Assembly (NCBI GenBank): GCA_036186865.1
Contig: AP025040.1
Span: forward strand, 18,234,558-18,298,557
Origin: Eustoma russellianum
Lineage: Eukaryota > Streptophyta > Magnoliopsida > Gentianales > Gentianaceae
Direction of reading: 5' to 3'
Length of the DNA: 64,000 bases
The translations under genes were made by a program, and so were the position numbers. Under the pieces are notes generated by a model that saw only the letters and a program-made list of their open reading frames with translations, ran no database searches and was not told the DNA's origin. Positions within the stretch are counted from its first letter, which is position 1; each line of letters begins with the position of its first letter. Shown here one piece after another: positions 53,901-63,403 of the stretch.

Positions 53901-54505
53901 TCGTAGAAAGGCTCATTACAGAAAGCCCAATCCAAACGTCTCCAAACTTGACCTAATCCACGCCCGCCTTGCCATGTATATGTAGTTCCTATATGTGGAA
54001 TAACATGCCAAGCTCCATATTGAGCCATTTCATTCAAGTCATCAAGAGCAACTAAAGATGGAGTGGAGGCACCTTTGTGATCAGAAATAGACATAAAAGT
54101 ATTGAAATCACCAGAAATTAACCAAGGCTCCTGAGATGTATCCGAATGATGACGCAAAGAGGACCAAAGACGTTGTCTATCAGCTAGTGTGTGTTTACCA
54201 TAAACACAAGAATTCCAGAAGATCTTTCCAGTTGACTGTAATTGCAGACGCAAATGGGCTACTTGCTCAGAATGTACTGAAGAAAGTAGTGTGAGAAAGT
54301 TTTGTTTCCAAAAACACCAAGCGCGACCATCACATACGTTTAACATCGATGTAAATCCTAGTTGTATACGGACTCGTTCCATTCTAGCAGATGATTGCTG
54401 CGGCTCAATGATAAATAGAAAATGATTAGAATATTGATTTAACAGTAGCGCTAGCCTGGAAAGTGAAGTGCGTAGGCCCCTTATATTCCATGTAAGTATA
54501 TTCAC
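50963..54505 (-). CDS. LINE ORF2: endonuclease, reverse transcriptase, partial RNase H
   Basis: 1180 codons open. Residues 1-225 form the AP-type endonuclease (MNILTWNIRGLR, SGDFNTFMSISDHKGAS, RRLDWAFCN, SDHCPLLIQ). RT is about 430-720, with AAGPDGYNGWFF, IDMAKAFDRVDW, GVKQGDPLSLLLF and SYADDLLVFLS (YADD at 682-685). A zinc region CPFCRQESATTNHLFFSC follows near 1000. RNase H begins at about 1140 (KLNTDAAIGRCTAGGGAILRD) but a TAG cuts it at 50963-50965; related sequence continues to about 50700 with another stop. The first codon is GTG where the sister LINE has ATG. Confidence 0.9.
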   Translation of the reverse strand: MNILTWNIRGLRTSLSRLALLLNQYSNHFLFIIEPQQSSARMERVRIQLGFTSMLNVCDGRAWCFWKQNFLTLLSSVHSEQVAHLRLQLQSTGKIFWNSCVYGKHTLADRQRLWSSLRHHSDTSQEPWLISGDFNTFMSISDHKGASTPSLVALDDLNEMAQYGAWHVIPHIGTTYTWQGGRGLGQVWRRLDWAFCNEPFYDLFSSVRLTHLSRTTSDHCPLLIQCANAEFDGPKLFHFLNVWTTHQDYTTFLRTTWESYPTVGGMRGLCYKLKRFKKDVSHWNKTIFGNIFNKLQHAEQVTRTLEEAYDTSPTAEARQAYYESQATLSHIASQVQSYWKQKAGVKWLKEGEANTRYYHALVKDKRRRQAIHCIHTEDGTLCDTQDTVSAAAIDYYTRMFTAQPIHDNPDFLQSIPALVTDEDNQMLTKMPTIDEVKQAVWELNPNSAAGPDGYNGWFFRTGWDVISSDVHKSVQEYFLGFPLPRAMSHTMIILLPKGQSQRTFADFWPIALSTFMSKIQTRILSNRLNTILPRIISPEQAGFHKGREAAEQVLLANDIIHWFDKGQRPGKALIKIDMAKAFDRVDWRFLCQVMDMFGFSRHFTKLIMNHLEGTSISLLINGSPCGFFRPTRGVKQGDPLSLLLFIIAAEAFSRRFKHLISTSFLTPYTMGRTPLVVSHLSYADDLLVFLSANRTNLIRFKRFLTSYEQVSGQAVNWSKSMICFSTHIGVRQRQALLRLLDMRQSSLPLKYLGCYLHKGITRVVHCQDLLHQVDIRLGAWQHKMLGMAGRVVLVRSILSALPLHLMAGSRLPRSILYSLQRRFTAFLWGSHRHHWVSWKKICFPRQEGGLGIRSLQDVQDAFSCKLWWWYYHATNFWSQYMRIRYGTRNDFTPRLYDSPGWRRICLIHHRCIAMTQWENSLPIWPTASGRFLLSSAYDLIRPSRPTLISHKYIWLKYQRPAVQIFLWRLFNNALPLPDNLRRFFHILPTICPFCRQESATTNHLFFSCNAIRVIREYFHFLMDITPASAARWQLYALSVWMTAQNDFMGEVQQHFVGILLWNIWKSYTAAVYDDIGWSQAALIRSIRNDIYMWTKSRSGTKKACSIQRLINMGLSPPLRSSRIRILQWSFSPPDRFKLNTDAAIGRCTAGGGAILRDEQGNFVHALSIPLRHDYPLRFEA

Positions 54506-55133
54506 TGGGAACGAGGAGGCTGGGAGTTTGAAGATCTTGTAACACTGCGAGTTATCATGTGATGAGGTGGTTGAACAAGCTGGCTTTTAGGTCGACGTTT
54601 CCGTGTACGTATGCATGGAACGTAGTCTGCCTGTACCTCTTGTGGTGGTTGTGTAATACGCTGTAGTAACTCTTGATCAGAGAAGAAATTTTGCCTGTTT
54701 TTTAACTTATCCCCCCATATATTTGAAAGTGCATTATATTCCTGCTGAAGATCACGTCGTGGAATCTCTTCAGTTTGACCTTGTATTATTAATGACTCCT
54801 CATTATCCGAGACTGTCTGCACATTTTGTGTTTCTACTGTGGGTTGTATATTAGTTGCGGATGTATCCTCAGCAGAACCTCCTAAGATTGTCAGATTTTG
54901 ACTATTTGTGGGAATAGCTTCAGCTTGTGGCGAGGGTATGGGCATTGCTGGCAACATGCCTTCTTCATTGGGTGAGAGCTGACTGTTTGGTGCTGCAGTA
55001 GGGAGCTGTGAAGGCTGCATTTGTGGTTCATTGCTGGGTTCATTCATTTGGGGAATGGAGTCTGCTTGGAGAGGTTTTTCCTGTTGTTTATGGCGCCATT
55101 GCTTTTCTGTAACAGGGTTATCCGGTTGGGTTG
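54502..55133 (-). pseudogene. LINE ORF1, C-terminal fragment
   Basis: The frame is open from the truncation point to TGA 54504-54502. It is Pro/Gln/Ser-rich and ends in a basic segment CIRTRKRRPKSQL...MITRSVTRSS, comparable to the end of ORF1 in the plus-strand LINE (PRRKRRSRKDL...VLTRSASH). The DUF4283 and zinc-knuckle part has been lost. The ATG at 55047 is internal; the frame is open upstream of it. ORF1 stop and ORF2 start overlap by GTGA. Confidence 0.75.
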
Positions 55134-55543
55134 TCTACGTTGAGGACGGGTCCGACACCGTGGAATGGGCTGAGTGACTCGTAGAAGTGCGTGCAGCAAG
55201 GATGGAGTCGGGTTTTTTTTTGTGGTGCCATGGGGTGACACAGCAGTTTAATTTTCAACTTTACTTTGAGAACAATTTCATGCTGTTAAACTTAGACTTT
55301 TGACCTTGACTTGTACGGCCTGGTCAGCCTAGATTTACTGTCGTTATTTTCTTAAAGTTTATTAATTTCAAATTATTGTTGTGGCTTATCGTTTCCGCAG
55401 AAAGAAAAGTAAAAATTTTCTATGCCAACACTGACGTGTAAGAAGTTGATGTGACGCTTTGTATTCTCCTTAGTGAGATACGGCGGGTGCACTGCTACCG
55501 AGGCTAGGGCTCGGGAGCGGGGCGCTACAGGTGGTATCAGAGC
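55134..55543 (+). repeat. Inverted-repeat left arm: gypsy LTR end plus primer site
   Basis: 410 bp from TCTACGTTGAGGACG to GGTATCAGAGC. The LTR end GGGGCGCTACA is at 55519-55529 and the primer site GTGGTATCAGAGC at 55531-55543. It is the reverse complement of 56847-57256 with about six mismatches. Confidence 0.92.
55532..55542 (+). other. Primer-binding site (initiator-Met type) of the gypsy element
   Basis: TGGTATCAGAG two bases after the LTR end, in plus orientation, upstream of gag. Confidence 0.8.
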
Positions 55544-55791
55544 CCAGGCTTCAGATACGCCTCAGGAACGTGAGATTAGTTAATCACCCCTAGAAATAAG
55601 TGACGATCTGTTTTCAAATGATATTTTAACTTAAATAAAATGAAGTAGACATAAGCTATGATTGGGTTTCGGGTGGTGTGTGTCGTTAGTGAGTATACGT
55701 TATAGATTACCGTTTTGCCCTCCAATTATATCTCTTTACGACACTCTTAAACTTAAATTTTGTATAACATGTTTTGACATGTCTACAGACA

Positions 55792-56870
55792 ATGCCACCA
55801 CGACGTGAACCACCAGGGAATGGAGGACATAACGGAGACGAGCATCATGGACAAAGGGCGATCCCCCAAAACCTTGCTGATACGCTGGCCAATCTGACGG
55901 CCTTGATAGCTAATCAGCAAACACAGATGGCGCAACAGTACACTCAGATGGCACAGCATCGCTCAGATACTTCAGCAAACTCAACAGCAACAACAACAAC
56001 CACCGCCACCACCACCGCAGCAAGGCTTGCGGTTCTACTACAGGGAGATGCAGAACTCCCGGATACCGATGTTCAGAGGTACCACTCGGCCTGAGGAAGC
56101 CGAGATCTGGCTCAAAAATGTGACCGAACAGATAAGGCTTATACAGGTACCTGCGGATCTGAAAGTGGAGATAACGACCCCATTTATGGAAGGGGAAGCT
56201 GAGAGATGGTGGAATGGAGTAAAGCGTAGATTGACTCCACCGGTGACATGGGAGCAGTTTGTGGAGGAGTATAAGAAGCACTATGTCCCGAGCAGCGCTA
56301 TTCAGAGAAGGATGGCAGAGTTCCAGATGCTCACACAGGGGTCTATGACAGTCGATCAGTATTCTGAGAAGTTTCACGAGCTGGGTCAGTACATGTCATG
56401 TATCATGGACAATGAGGAGGCCAAGATGCTGAAGTTCCAGACCGGTTTGAGTTTTCGCATCCAGCAGGCTATTGTTTGTGCGGAGCCCACGACATTTGAA
56501 GGACTACTGGAGGTATGCAGACGGGTTGAGAGGAACTTGGATAGAGCTGCTGCACTGGATAGACTTAAGAGACCTCGTGAGGATTTGCATGCGGGCAAAT
56601 CAAGAAGATGGCTGAAGGTGCCCCGACGCCCTCAGTCCGGGCAACCTTTCCGACCAGAGCGACAGCAGGGTACAGTGAGTCAGATACCGATGATTGAGGG
56701 ACCAGTACCGACTGATGCGCAGCCAGTGAGAGTTGTGGCACCTGCCTCACAGTGTACACTGTGCGGACGTATTCATCCGGGGCAATGTTGGAAGGCTCAG
56801 AGGGCTTGCTATAATTGTGGGAAGCAAGGACATCTCGCCAGGGAATGCTCTGATACCACCTGTAGCGCCC
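55792..56870 (+). pseudogene. gag: Ty3/gypsy Gag, frameshifted and cut after the zinc knuckle
   Basis: ATG 55792 begins MPPRREPPGNGG. A frame change between about 56000 and 56050 moves to the 56027-57004 frame. Retrotransposon Gag domain: PMFRGTTRPEEAEIWLKNV, FMEGEAERWWNGVK, WEQFVEEYKKHYVP, QRRMAEFQMLTQGSMTVDQY. A first cysteine cluster CTLCGRIHPGQC and a CCHC knuckle CYNCGKQGHLAREC follow (56746-56847). From 56847 the open frame continues only into the reversed primer site and LTR, so the last 50 or so codons are not Gag. No pol is present. The PBS type and Gag suggest a chromovirus-like element. Confidence 0.85.
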
Positions 56871-57256
56871 CGCTCCCGAGCCCTAGCCTCGGTAGCAGTG
56901 CACCCACCGTATCTCACCAAGGAGAATACAAAGCGTCACATCAACTTCTTACACGCCAGTGTTGGCATAGAAAATTTTTACTTTTCTTTCTGCGGAAACG
57001 ATAAGCCACAACAATAATTTGAAATTAATAAACTTTAAGAAAATAACGACAGTAAATCTAGGCTGACCAGGCCGTACAAGTCAAGGTCAAAAGTCTAAGT
57101 TTAAAAGCATGAAATTGTTCTCAAAGTAAAGTTGAAAATTAAACTGCTATGTCACCCCATGGCACCACAAAAAAAAACCCGACTCCATCCTTGCTGCACG
57201 CACTTCTACGAGTCACTCAGCCCATTCTACGGTGTCGGACCCGTCCTCAACGTAGA
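56847..57256 (-). repeat. Inverted-repeat right arm: reversed primer site plus LTR end
   Basis: GCTCTGATACCACCTGTAGCG to CCTCAACGTAGA, 410 bp. It is the same length as the left arm with no net indel, and even the nine-base A/T run is conserved. Confidence 0.92.
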
Positions 57257-57844
57257 TATAATCATGCTCCGTCTCGACTACATATGGAATAGTAGGGGTG
57301 AGTGATGGTAATCACCCAGTAGGTGCCTCTCAAAACAATACAAAGAGTATACCCAAAAAGATATCAACACATAACACATAAAACATGATAGCATGGCTTA
57401 TACGGAAAGGTAAAGCACTCCACATAAAAATGCACAAGTACGTGATGCATGCTCAAATAACGTGTCACACGCAACTAGAAATATGTCAGGCAATATGCTC
57501 CTAGACCTATATGCAATGCATGCTCCCGGGTCCTAAATCCAGCGTCATGGTCTCTAGCCACCACTTGCCGTTTGGACACCCACGCCCTATAGACGCAGTA
57601 TGTCTCATGACCCCGGTGCCCTATAGACACGGTAAGTCATCCCGATACCCACGCCCTATAGACGCAGTATACCTCATGCAATGCACGTGCCATGAATGCA
57701 GGAACACCACACAGCCGCCCACATTACTTCCCTCTGTACCTCGTCCGTCTCCCATTACTTAGTCTACTTATTCTATTATTTTATTTTATTTACCCCTTTT
57801 TTAAAAAAAATTGGGTTCAGCCGAACTGGCCAAACCCTTTGCCC

Positions 57845-57915
<71 letters not shown>

Positions 57916-58040
57916 TTATTTAAATTGGGTTCAGCCGAAGAAGGCCAAACCCCCTTTTTGTTATTATTTTATTTCCTTTTTTTTACGTAACATGCTGAAA
58001 AAAAAAACAACAATTTAATATGATAATATTTCGGCCAACA
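56861..58040 (-). repeat. Gypsy LTR, reversed
   Basis: In plus view TGTAGCGCCCCGCTCCCGAG to CGGCCAACA; on its own strand TGTTGG...GCTACA, about 1180 bp. The inner boundary is firm (adjacent reversed primer site). The outer one, at 58040, is tentative. It includes repeated CACGCCCTATAGACGCAGTAT (57584 and 57650) and a trinucleotide microsatellite. Confidence 0.65.
57845..57914. repeat. (ATT)n microsatellite with flanking direct repeats
   Basis: About 23 TTA/ATT units. AATTGGGTTCAGCCGAA occurs on both sides (about 57809 and 57923), each followed by GGCCAAACCC, so the microsatellite lies between duplicated 35-bp segments. Confidence 0.92.
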
Positions 58041-58205
58041 ACTTCCGGATGCGCTCTGACGGCACGCTTCCATGGCGGCAGTAGCCGCCGCCGCTTTCTT
58101 CCCTCGTATAGTCACTGCCGGTTGCTGCGATCACCCTCCATTACTCACTTTCCACACATTCTTCATAAAAGCTCCATTCTTTTATCCCTTTTCATCGAAG
58201 CGGAC

Positions 58206-59549
58206 ATGGCGGCTGCGCCTTCTTTTGCCGCAGTTGTTGCCGGACACTCGACACCGCCGATCACCATTACTCCAAAGGTAATAACGCGTCACAAAGGTAT
58301 CCCATTGGTTCCTTTTCTTGATTCGGAAATAGATGCCCTTGCTGCTCCTTTTCGGTATTCTCTTGTTGGAACGTTTTGGTATGGTCGTCCCCTGCTAAAG
58401 GTTATCCGTGATGTTTTTGAGAAGATTGGTTTTCATCATGACCTTCGGATAACGCTCATTGATCAATCCCATATCTTGCTGAATTTTCGAAATGAAGCGG
58501 ATTATCTACGTTGTTTTTATCGTCGTTCTTGGCATATTTCTGGTTGTCATATGAGGGTTACGAAATGGACAGTGGATTTTGACCCTTCGTCCGATGCTCC
58601 AATTGTGCCGGTTTGGGTGGCTCTTCCCGGGCTGCCTGTACACTTCCATCAGCAGGAAGCCTTATTCGAAATCGTTCGTGCCATTGGATTGCCCATTAAG
58701 CTTGATATTGCAACTTTGCAGGGACTTCGGCCTTCCGTAGCTAGAGTGTGTGTTGAACTTGATGTCTCTCAGGACTTGCCCCAAAAACTATACCTGCAGG
58801 CAAAGGGACGCTTGATATTGCAAAACATAGTTTATGAGGACCTCCCGTTGTTCTGCAAAGACTGTCGCCGTTTGGGGCATGCATCTAGTAATTGCTCCTC
58901 CACCGCCGCCTTTCCTATCCCGCCGCCGCCGCCGCCACCTCCTATTTCTCGACCAGCCAAGACCCGCTGGACACCTGTTAAGCGCAAGTCCACTGCGCCT
59001 CCCCCAGCCCAAGATGGTGCCGCGGAGGACACTCTTATGGATCCCCCCTCTAATGAAGATATCCCGGTATATGATAATGCGCAGCAGCCATCTGAGCCTG
59101 GAGTTGCTTCGGCCCCGACCATACCAACTCCTGGTGGCACTGATCCCATGCCAAACCTGACGACTTCGCTGCCGTCTGCTCCTCCTTCTGAACCTCCTTC
59201 GCACGAAGAATTTAGTGATGCCGCAGACTTTCCTGCCACGGAGGAGGCTGCTCAATTTGATTTTGGACATGTTTCCGACAATGATCTGCCTGCAGACTCG
59301 GCAGTTCAAGAAATCCCTATGGTATCTGCTGACGTGGCGCATCGCATGCAGCTCATGCAGCCGTCTCCGAATGATGAGTTGTTGATTTCCCGATTGCAAG
59401 ACCCTACTTCGGACGGCCCGTTTATTCCAGTGGTACCACGTCGCAAGCGTCGATCCCGCAAGGATCTTCCTCCTCTGCCACCTTCAAAAGTCTTGACACG
59501 TAGTGCATCGCATATTATCCAGGGAAGTGTTTCTACCTTAACTCAATGA
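58206..59549 (+). CDS. LINE ORF1 protein, DUF4283 and CCHC zinc knuckle
   Basis: 447 codons from ATG 58206 (MAAAPSFAAVVAG). The frame is open back to ATG 58020, but that extra stretch is low-complexity and crosses the likely 5' end of the LINE. Residues about 40-190 match the DUF4283 pattern (SLVGTFWYGRPL, WHISGCHMRVTKW, PVWVALPGLPVHF). A knuckle CKDCRRLGHASSNC follows at about 217-230. The rest is Pro-rich and acidic, ending in a basic segment (PRRKRRSRKDL). ORF1 proteins bind element RNA. Its stop overlaps the ORF2 start (ATGA). Whole and plausible. Confidence 0.88.
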   Translation: MAAAPSFAAVVAGHSTPPITITPKVITRHKGIPLVPFLDSEIDALAAPFRYSLVGTFWYGRPLLKVIRDVFEKIGFHHDLRITLIDQSHILLNFRNEADYLRCFYRRSWHISGCHMRVTKWTVDFDPSSDAPIVPVWVALPGLPVHFHQQEALFEIVRAIGLPIKLDIATLQGLRPSVARVCVELDVSQDLPQKLYLQAKGRLILQNIVYEDLPLFCKDCRRLGHASSNCSSTAAFPIPPPPPPPPISRPAKTRWTPVKRKSTAPPPAQDGAAEDTLMDPPSNEDIPVYDNAQQPSEPGVASAPTIPTPGGTDPMPNLTTSLPSAPPSEPPSHEEFSDAADFPATEEAAQFDFGHVSDNDLPADSAVQEIPMVSADVAHRMQLMQPSPNDELLISRLQDPTSDGPFIPVVPRRKRRSRKDLPPLPPSKVLTRSASHIIQGSVSTLTQ

Positions 59550-62500
59550 ATATTTTAATATGGAATATACGGGGCATGAGTGCCTCGTTGCCACGGTTAC
59601 GTAATTTGATCCGCGAACATAAGTTACATCTTCTAGCTTTGATTGAGCCCAAGCATACCCCATCGCATATACTGAGATATGGGTTACGTTTAGGTTTCCC
59701 ACAGAATTTTGTATCACAATCAGAACAAATTTGGTTTTTTTTGGAGAGATCATGAATTTCGCATTCTTGCGGTGCAGGATAAGGAACAGGTGATACATTT
59801 CACTATACAGTCGCTTTCGATGCAGTATACTTTTGTCCTGTCAGTGGTTTATGCTCATCATACACCTCCACAACGTCGGATTCTTTGGCAATCAATGCGT
59901 GATTTTCATGTTACATCTCAATTGCCTTGGATAGTGGGAGGAGATTTTAACACTTTCAGATCTTTGGATGACCACAGCGGCCGTTCCTCCCCGTCTCTAT
60001 CAGCGCTACAGGATTTTAATGAGTGTATTGAGGACTGCTCACTTATGGCTCCTTCTTTCCATGGCACTAGATTTACATGGGCAGATGGCAGGGGTCTTGG
60101 CCGTGTTCGACGCCGCCTAGACTGGGTTTTTGTTAACTCTCTGATTCATGACCGTTTTGAGGATTTTAAATTATCTCACTTACCTCGGGTAGCCTCTGAT
60201 CACACTCCACTTCTTTTGCAATGTCGGATAAGTTCTACAATGCCTCAACGTGCATTTCGGTTTTTGGATGCGTGGCTCTTGCATTCGGAATTTCCAGCTT
60301 ATGTCCAACACGCCTGGCAATCATACCCAACAACGGGGGGCATGCGTGGTTTCTACGATAAATTATTTGCATTAAAAAAAGATATCCAGCGTTGGAATAA
60401 AGATGTCTTCGGGAATATCTTCAGCAATCTTAAGCACGCCGAAAATTTACTGTCCCAGGCCGAAGCTCGTTGGGATGACGACCCCTCACAGGAAACGCGT
60501 CAAGCTTTTCATAAGGCAAAGGCAGATTATTTGCTTGCGTCAAACTATGAATTACATTTTTGGCAGCAGAAGGCACGTGTCAAATGGTTGAAGGATGGAG
60601 ATGCAAACACTCAATATTTTCATTCACTTGTTAAAGGTAAGCGCACGCAGCTGCGAATACAGCAAATACGGAATTCTGAGGGCCAGTTGCTTACCTCTCA
60701 AGATGATATCATGGCTTCTGCGGTTGAGTTTTATACGGCTCTTTTTGCAAGGGAGACAACCGACAATCATTCGACCATTCTTTCGCATATCCCGTCTTTA
60801 TTAACAACTCAGGATAATCTTATATTAACTGGTCTTCCGACAGAATTAGAGGTTAAAACAGCAGTGTGGAGTTTAGATCCACATAGTGCCTCCGGGCCAG
60901 ACGGTTTTCATGGTCATTTTTATCGCTCATGCTGGAATGTGATACACTTGGATGTTCTTAAAGCTGTACAAGAATTTTTTCTTGGTATCCCGCAGCCGTC
61001 CATCATGGCTAGAGCATTGATCACATTGATCCCAAAGGTTAGCTCTCCTCAAACATTCGGTGATTTTCGGCCTATTTGTCTTACTAATTTCTTGAGTAAA
61101 GTGTGTACGAGAATAATTGCCACGCGATTAGGAACGCTGCTTCCACGTTTAGTATCGCCGGAGCAGACAGGATTTTTGCCCGGGCATGATATTTCATCAC
61201 AGGTGTTACTCGCCCAAGAAATGATTCATATGTTAGACAAAGGAGGTTCCCAGTTGTGCTTGAAGTTGGATATGATGAAGGATTTTGACAGGGTTAGCTG
61301 GGAATATTTGGAGCTTCTCTTGCGTCGGTTTGGTTTTTCGGACTTCTTTATACGACTGGTTATTAATCATCTTAGTCGGGTATCAGTCTTAATCAATGGC
61401 CAACCCTCTCCTGCATTTCGCCCATTTAGAGGAGTCAAGCAAGGGGACCCTTTGTCTCCGCTACTCTTTATACTATCCTCGGAAGGTTTTAGCCGAGGGA
61501 TCAAATCTCTCTCAGCAGCCGGACAACTGCAGTCATTTCGGCTAGGCCGTATCCCACTTACGATTACTCACTTGGCATATGCGGATGACCTGCTTGTTTT
61601 TCTTAAAGGTACACGTCGCAATCTTATACATTTCCGGACTTTCTTGACACAGTATGAAAGGGCTTCTGGACAAAAGGTGAATTATCATAAAAGCAATTTC
61701 ATCCCATCCGCAAGTGTGACGGTTGTCTCAACAGCGAAGTTTTAAAGCTATACTTGATATGCGCCTCTCTTCGCTTCCTTTTCGCTATTTGGGTTCATAT
61801 CTTCATAAAGGTATCAATCGAGCATTATATTGCACTTCCTTGCTTCAACATATAAATGGCCGCTTGCAAGGTTGGCACACGCGACTCCTATCGCATTCTG
61901 GTCGCTTAGTCCTCCTCAAATCCGTGATAGCGGCTCTTCCATTGCATGTGTTAGCAGCGGGTGGATTACCAAATCTGTCATCCACATAATCAATCGGAAA
62001 ATGGCTTCTTTCTTTTGGGGTGATCGACGACATTGGGTTTCTTGGTCTCGGATTACACAACCTTATGATGAAGGCGGTCTGGGCCTTCGGGATCTTACTC
62101 AGTTACAACGTGCATATCACTGCCGTATATGGTGGGCATACCATAAGAAAGATACTTTGTGGAGTACTTACATGCACCTAAAATACGGCAGACGAAGTGA
62201 TTTTAGGCCACGTCTTGTTGACTCTGCGACATGGAAGCTGATTTGCCGCATCCATCCTTTTTGTATATCCCACACGACCGGCGCAGACGCCACACTCTCA
62301 TGGACACCATCCTCAACAGGTGAATTCTCTCTTAAATCAGCCTATGAGACATGTCGGACCTCCATTTCTATGCAGCTATCTTCAAAGTTTATATGGTTTA
62401 AACATCACTCACCATATACGAGACTTTTACTCTGGCGAATCTTTCATTCCGCTCTACCTTTTGAGGACTGTATTGGACGCTACTCAGTGGCTCGTCCTAC

Positions 62501-63403
62501 ACGGTGTCCTTTTTTGCAAACAGGAATCGGCCACGCTAGTCCACGTCTTTCTCCGCTGTAACTGCATTCTTCCAATTTGGATGTTTTTTGCTACAGAATT
62601 ACATGGTTTGCTTCCGACTCGAACATCGCTTCGACCATATCTGTTATCATGGTGGTTTCGGGCTAACACCTCCACCTTATCAGGCGTTTTAAAAATTGTT
62701 ATCCCGGCAATCATTGTCAACAATATATGGAAGCAATATGCTCAACTCATCTATGGGGACTCTTCCCCCTTCTCGCCATCCAGGATGCGTAATGCCATAC
62801 ATTTTGATATTAATCTCTGGGTTCAGTCAATACAAGGTTCAAAGCTAGTAAATGGCCCTCCTCTTTCGCTCTCCTGGATTCCGCATCTTCGCCCACCGCG
62901 AATTCGACTAGTTAAATGGCAATGTCCGCCATCTGGCAGATATAAATTGAATGTTGATGGGGCAAGTCGGTGCTAAATATGCGGCGGGCGGTGCGATTTT
63001 ACGCACTTCTACGGGAGCTTGTGTGGGTGCCGTCTCTTTTAGATTGCCCCAAAGCTCACCTCTGATGGCAGAAATCCAAGCAACACTTTTTGGGCTATTG
63101 TACTTTCTACCATTTTTCCGCTCACTGATGGTCGAAACCGATTGTGAGCATTTGGTCACGAGATTTCGAGCCCTCCAAAGCATTCATGGCAATTTTCATC
63201 TACACCTCCTCCATTCGCTCTTACATTCGGCTGGAGTGGAAATAACGCATACATACCGCGAAGCAAATATGGCAGCACACTCATTAGCTCAACATGCCAT
63301 GCTTCACCCAGAGATAGGTCATTTCAGCCCTACTAACCTACCCTCCATAGTGCGTGCCACAGTTCTTCTTGATCTCGCATCTCCTAATCTACGCGTTGGC
63401 TAA
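59546..63403 (+). pseudogene. LINE ORF2: endonuclease, RT, zinc region, RNase H; several frameshifts
   Basis: ATG 59546 overlaps the ORF1 stop. Endonuclease: MNILIWNIRGMSAS, a frame change in a T-run near 59740, then VGGDFNTFRSLDDHSG, RRRLDWVF and SDHTPLLLQ. RT: ASGPDGFHGHFYRSCW, CLKLDMMKDFDRVSW, GVKQGDPLSPLLF and AYADDLLVFL (YADD codons 61578-61589). The frame is lost at about 61735, with continuation pieces 61723-61989, about 61990-62510 and 62320-62976, and an RNase H piece 62951-63403 (GGAILRTSTGACVGA, VETDCEHLVTRF, REANMAAHSLAQHAM). At least four frame changes, so it is inactive unless sequencing errors are involved. Confidence 0.88.

Larger units (their letters stand above)
50299..55133 (-). 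mobile_element. Plant L1-type LINE, 5'-truncated, minus strand
   Basis: On the minus strand: the end of ORF1 (55133-54502), ORF2 with endonuclease, RT, zinc region and RNase H (54505 to about 50600), then a short 3' UTR ending GATTAAAAATAAAATATAT, an A-rich tail merging with TA repeats at 50299-50320. ORF1 is cut at 55133, where gypsy LTR sequence begins, as is common for LINEs. I could not find a target duplication. Confidence 0.88.

Noticed and set aside
57692..58018. 108-codon Leu-rich frame
   Set aside because: It translates the (ATT)n microsatellite.
58788..59399. 203-codon minus-strand Arg-rich frame
   Set aside because: Shadow of the LINE ORF1 on the plus strand, produced by its GC-rich third positions.
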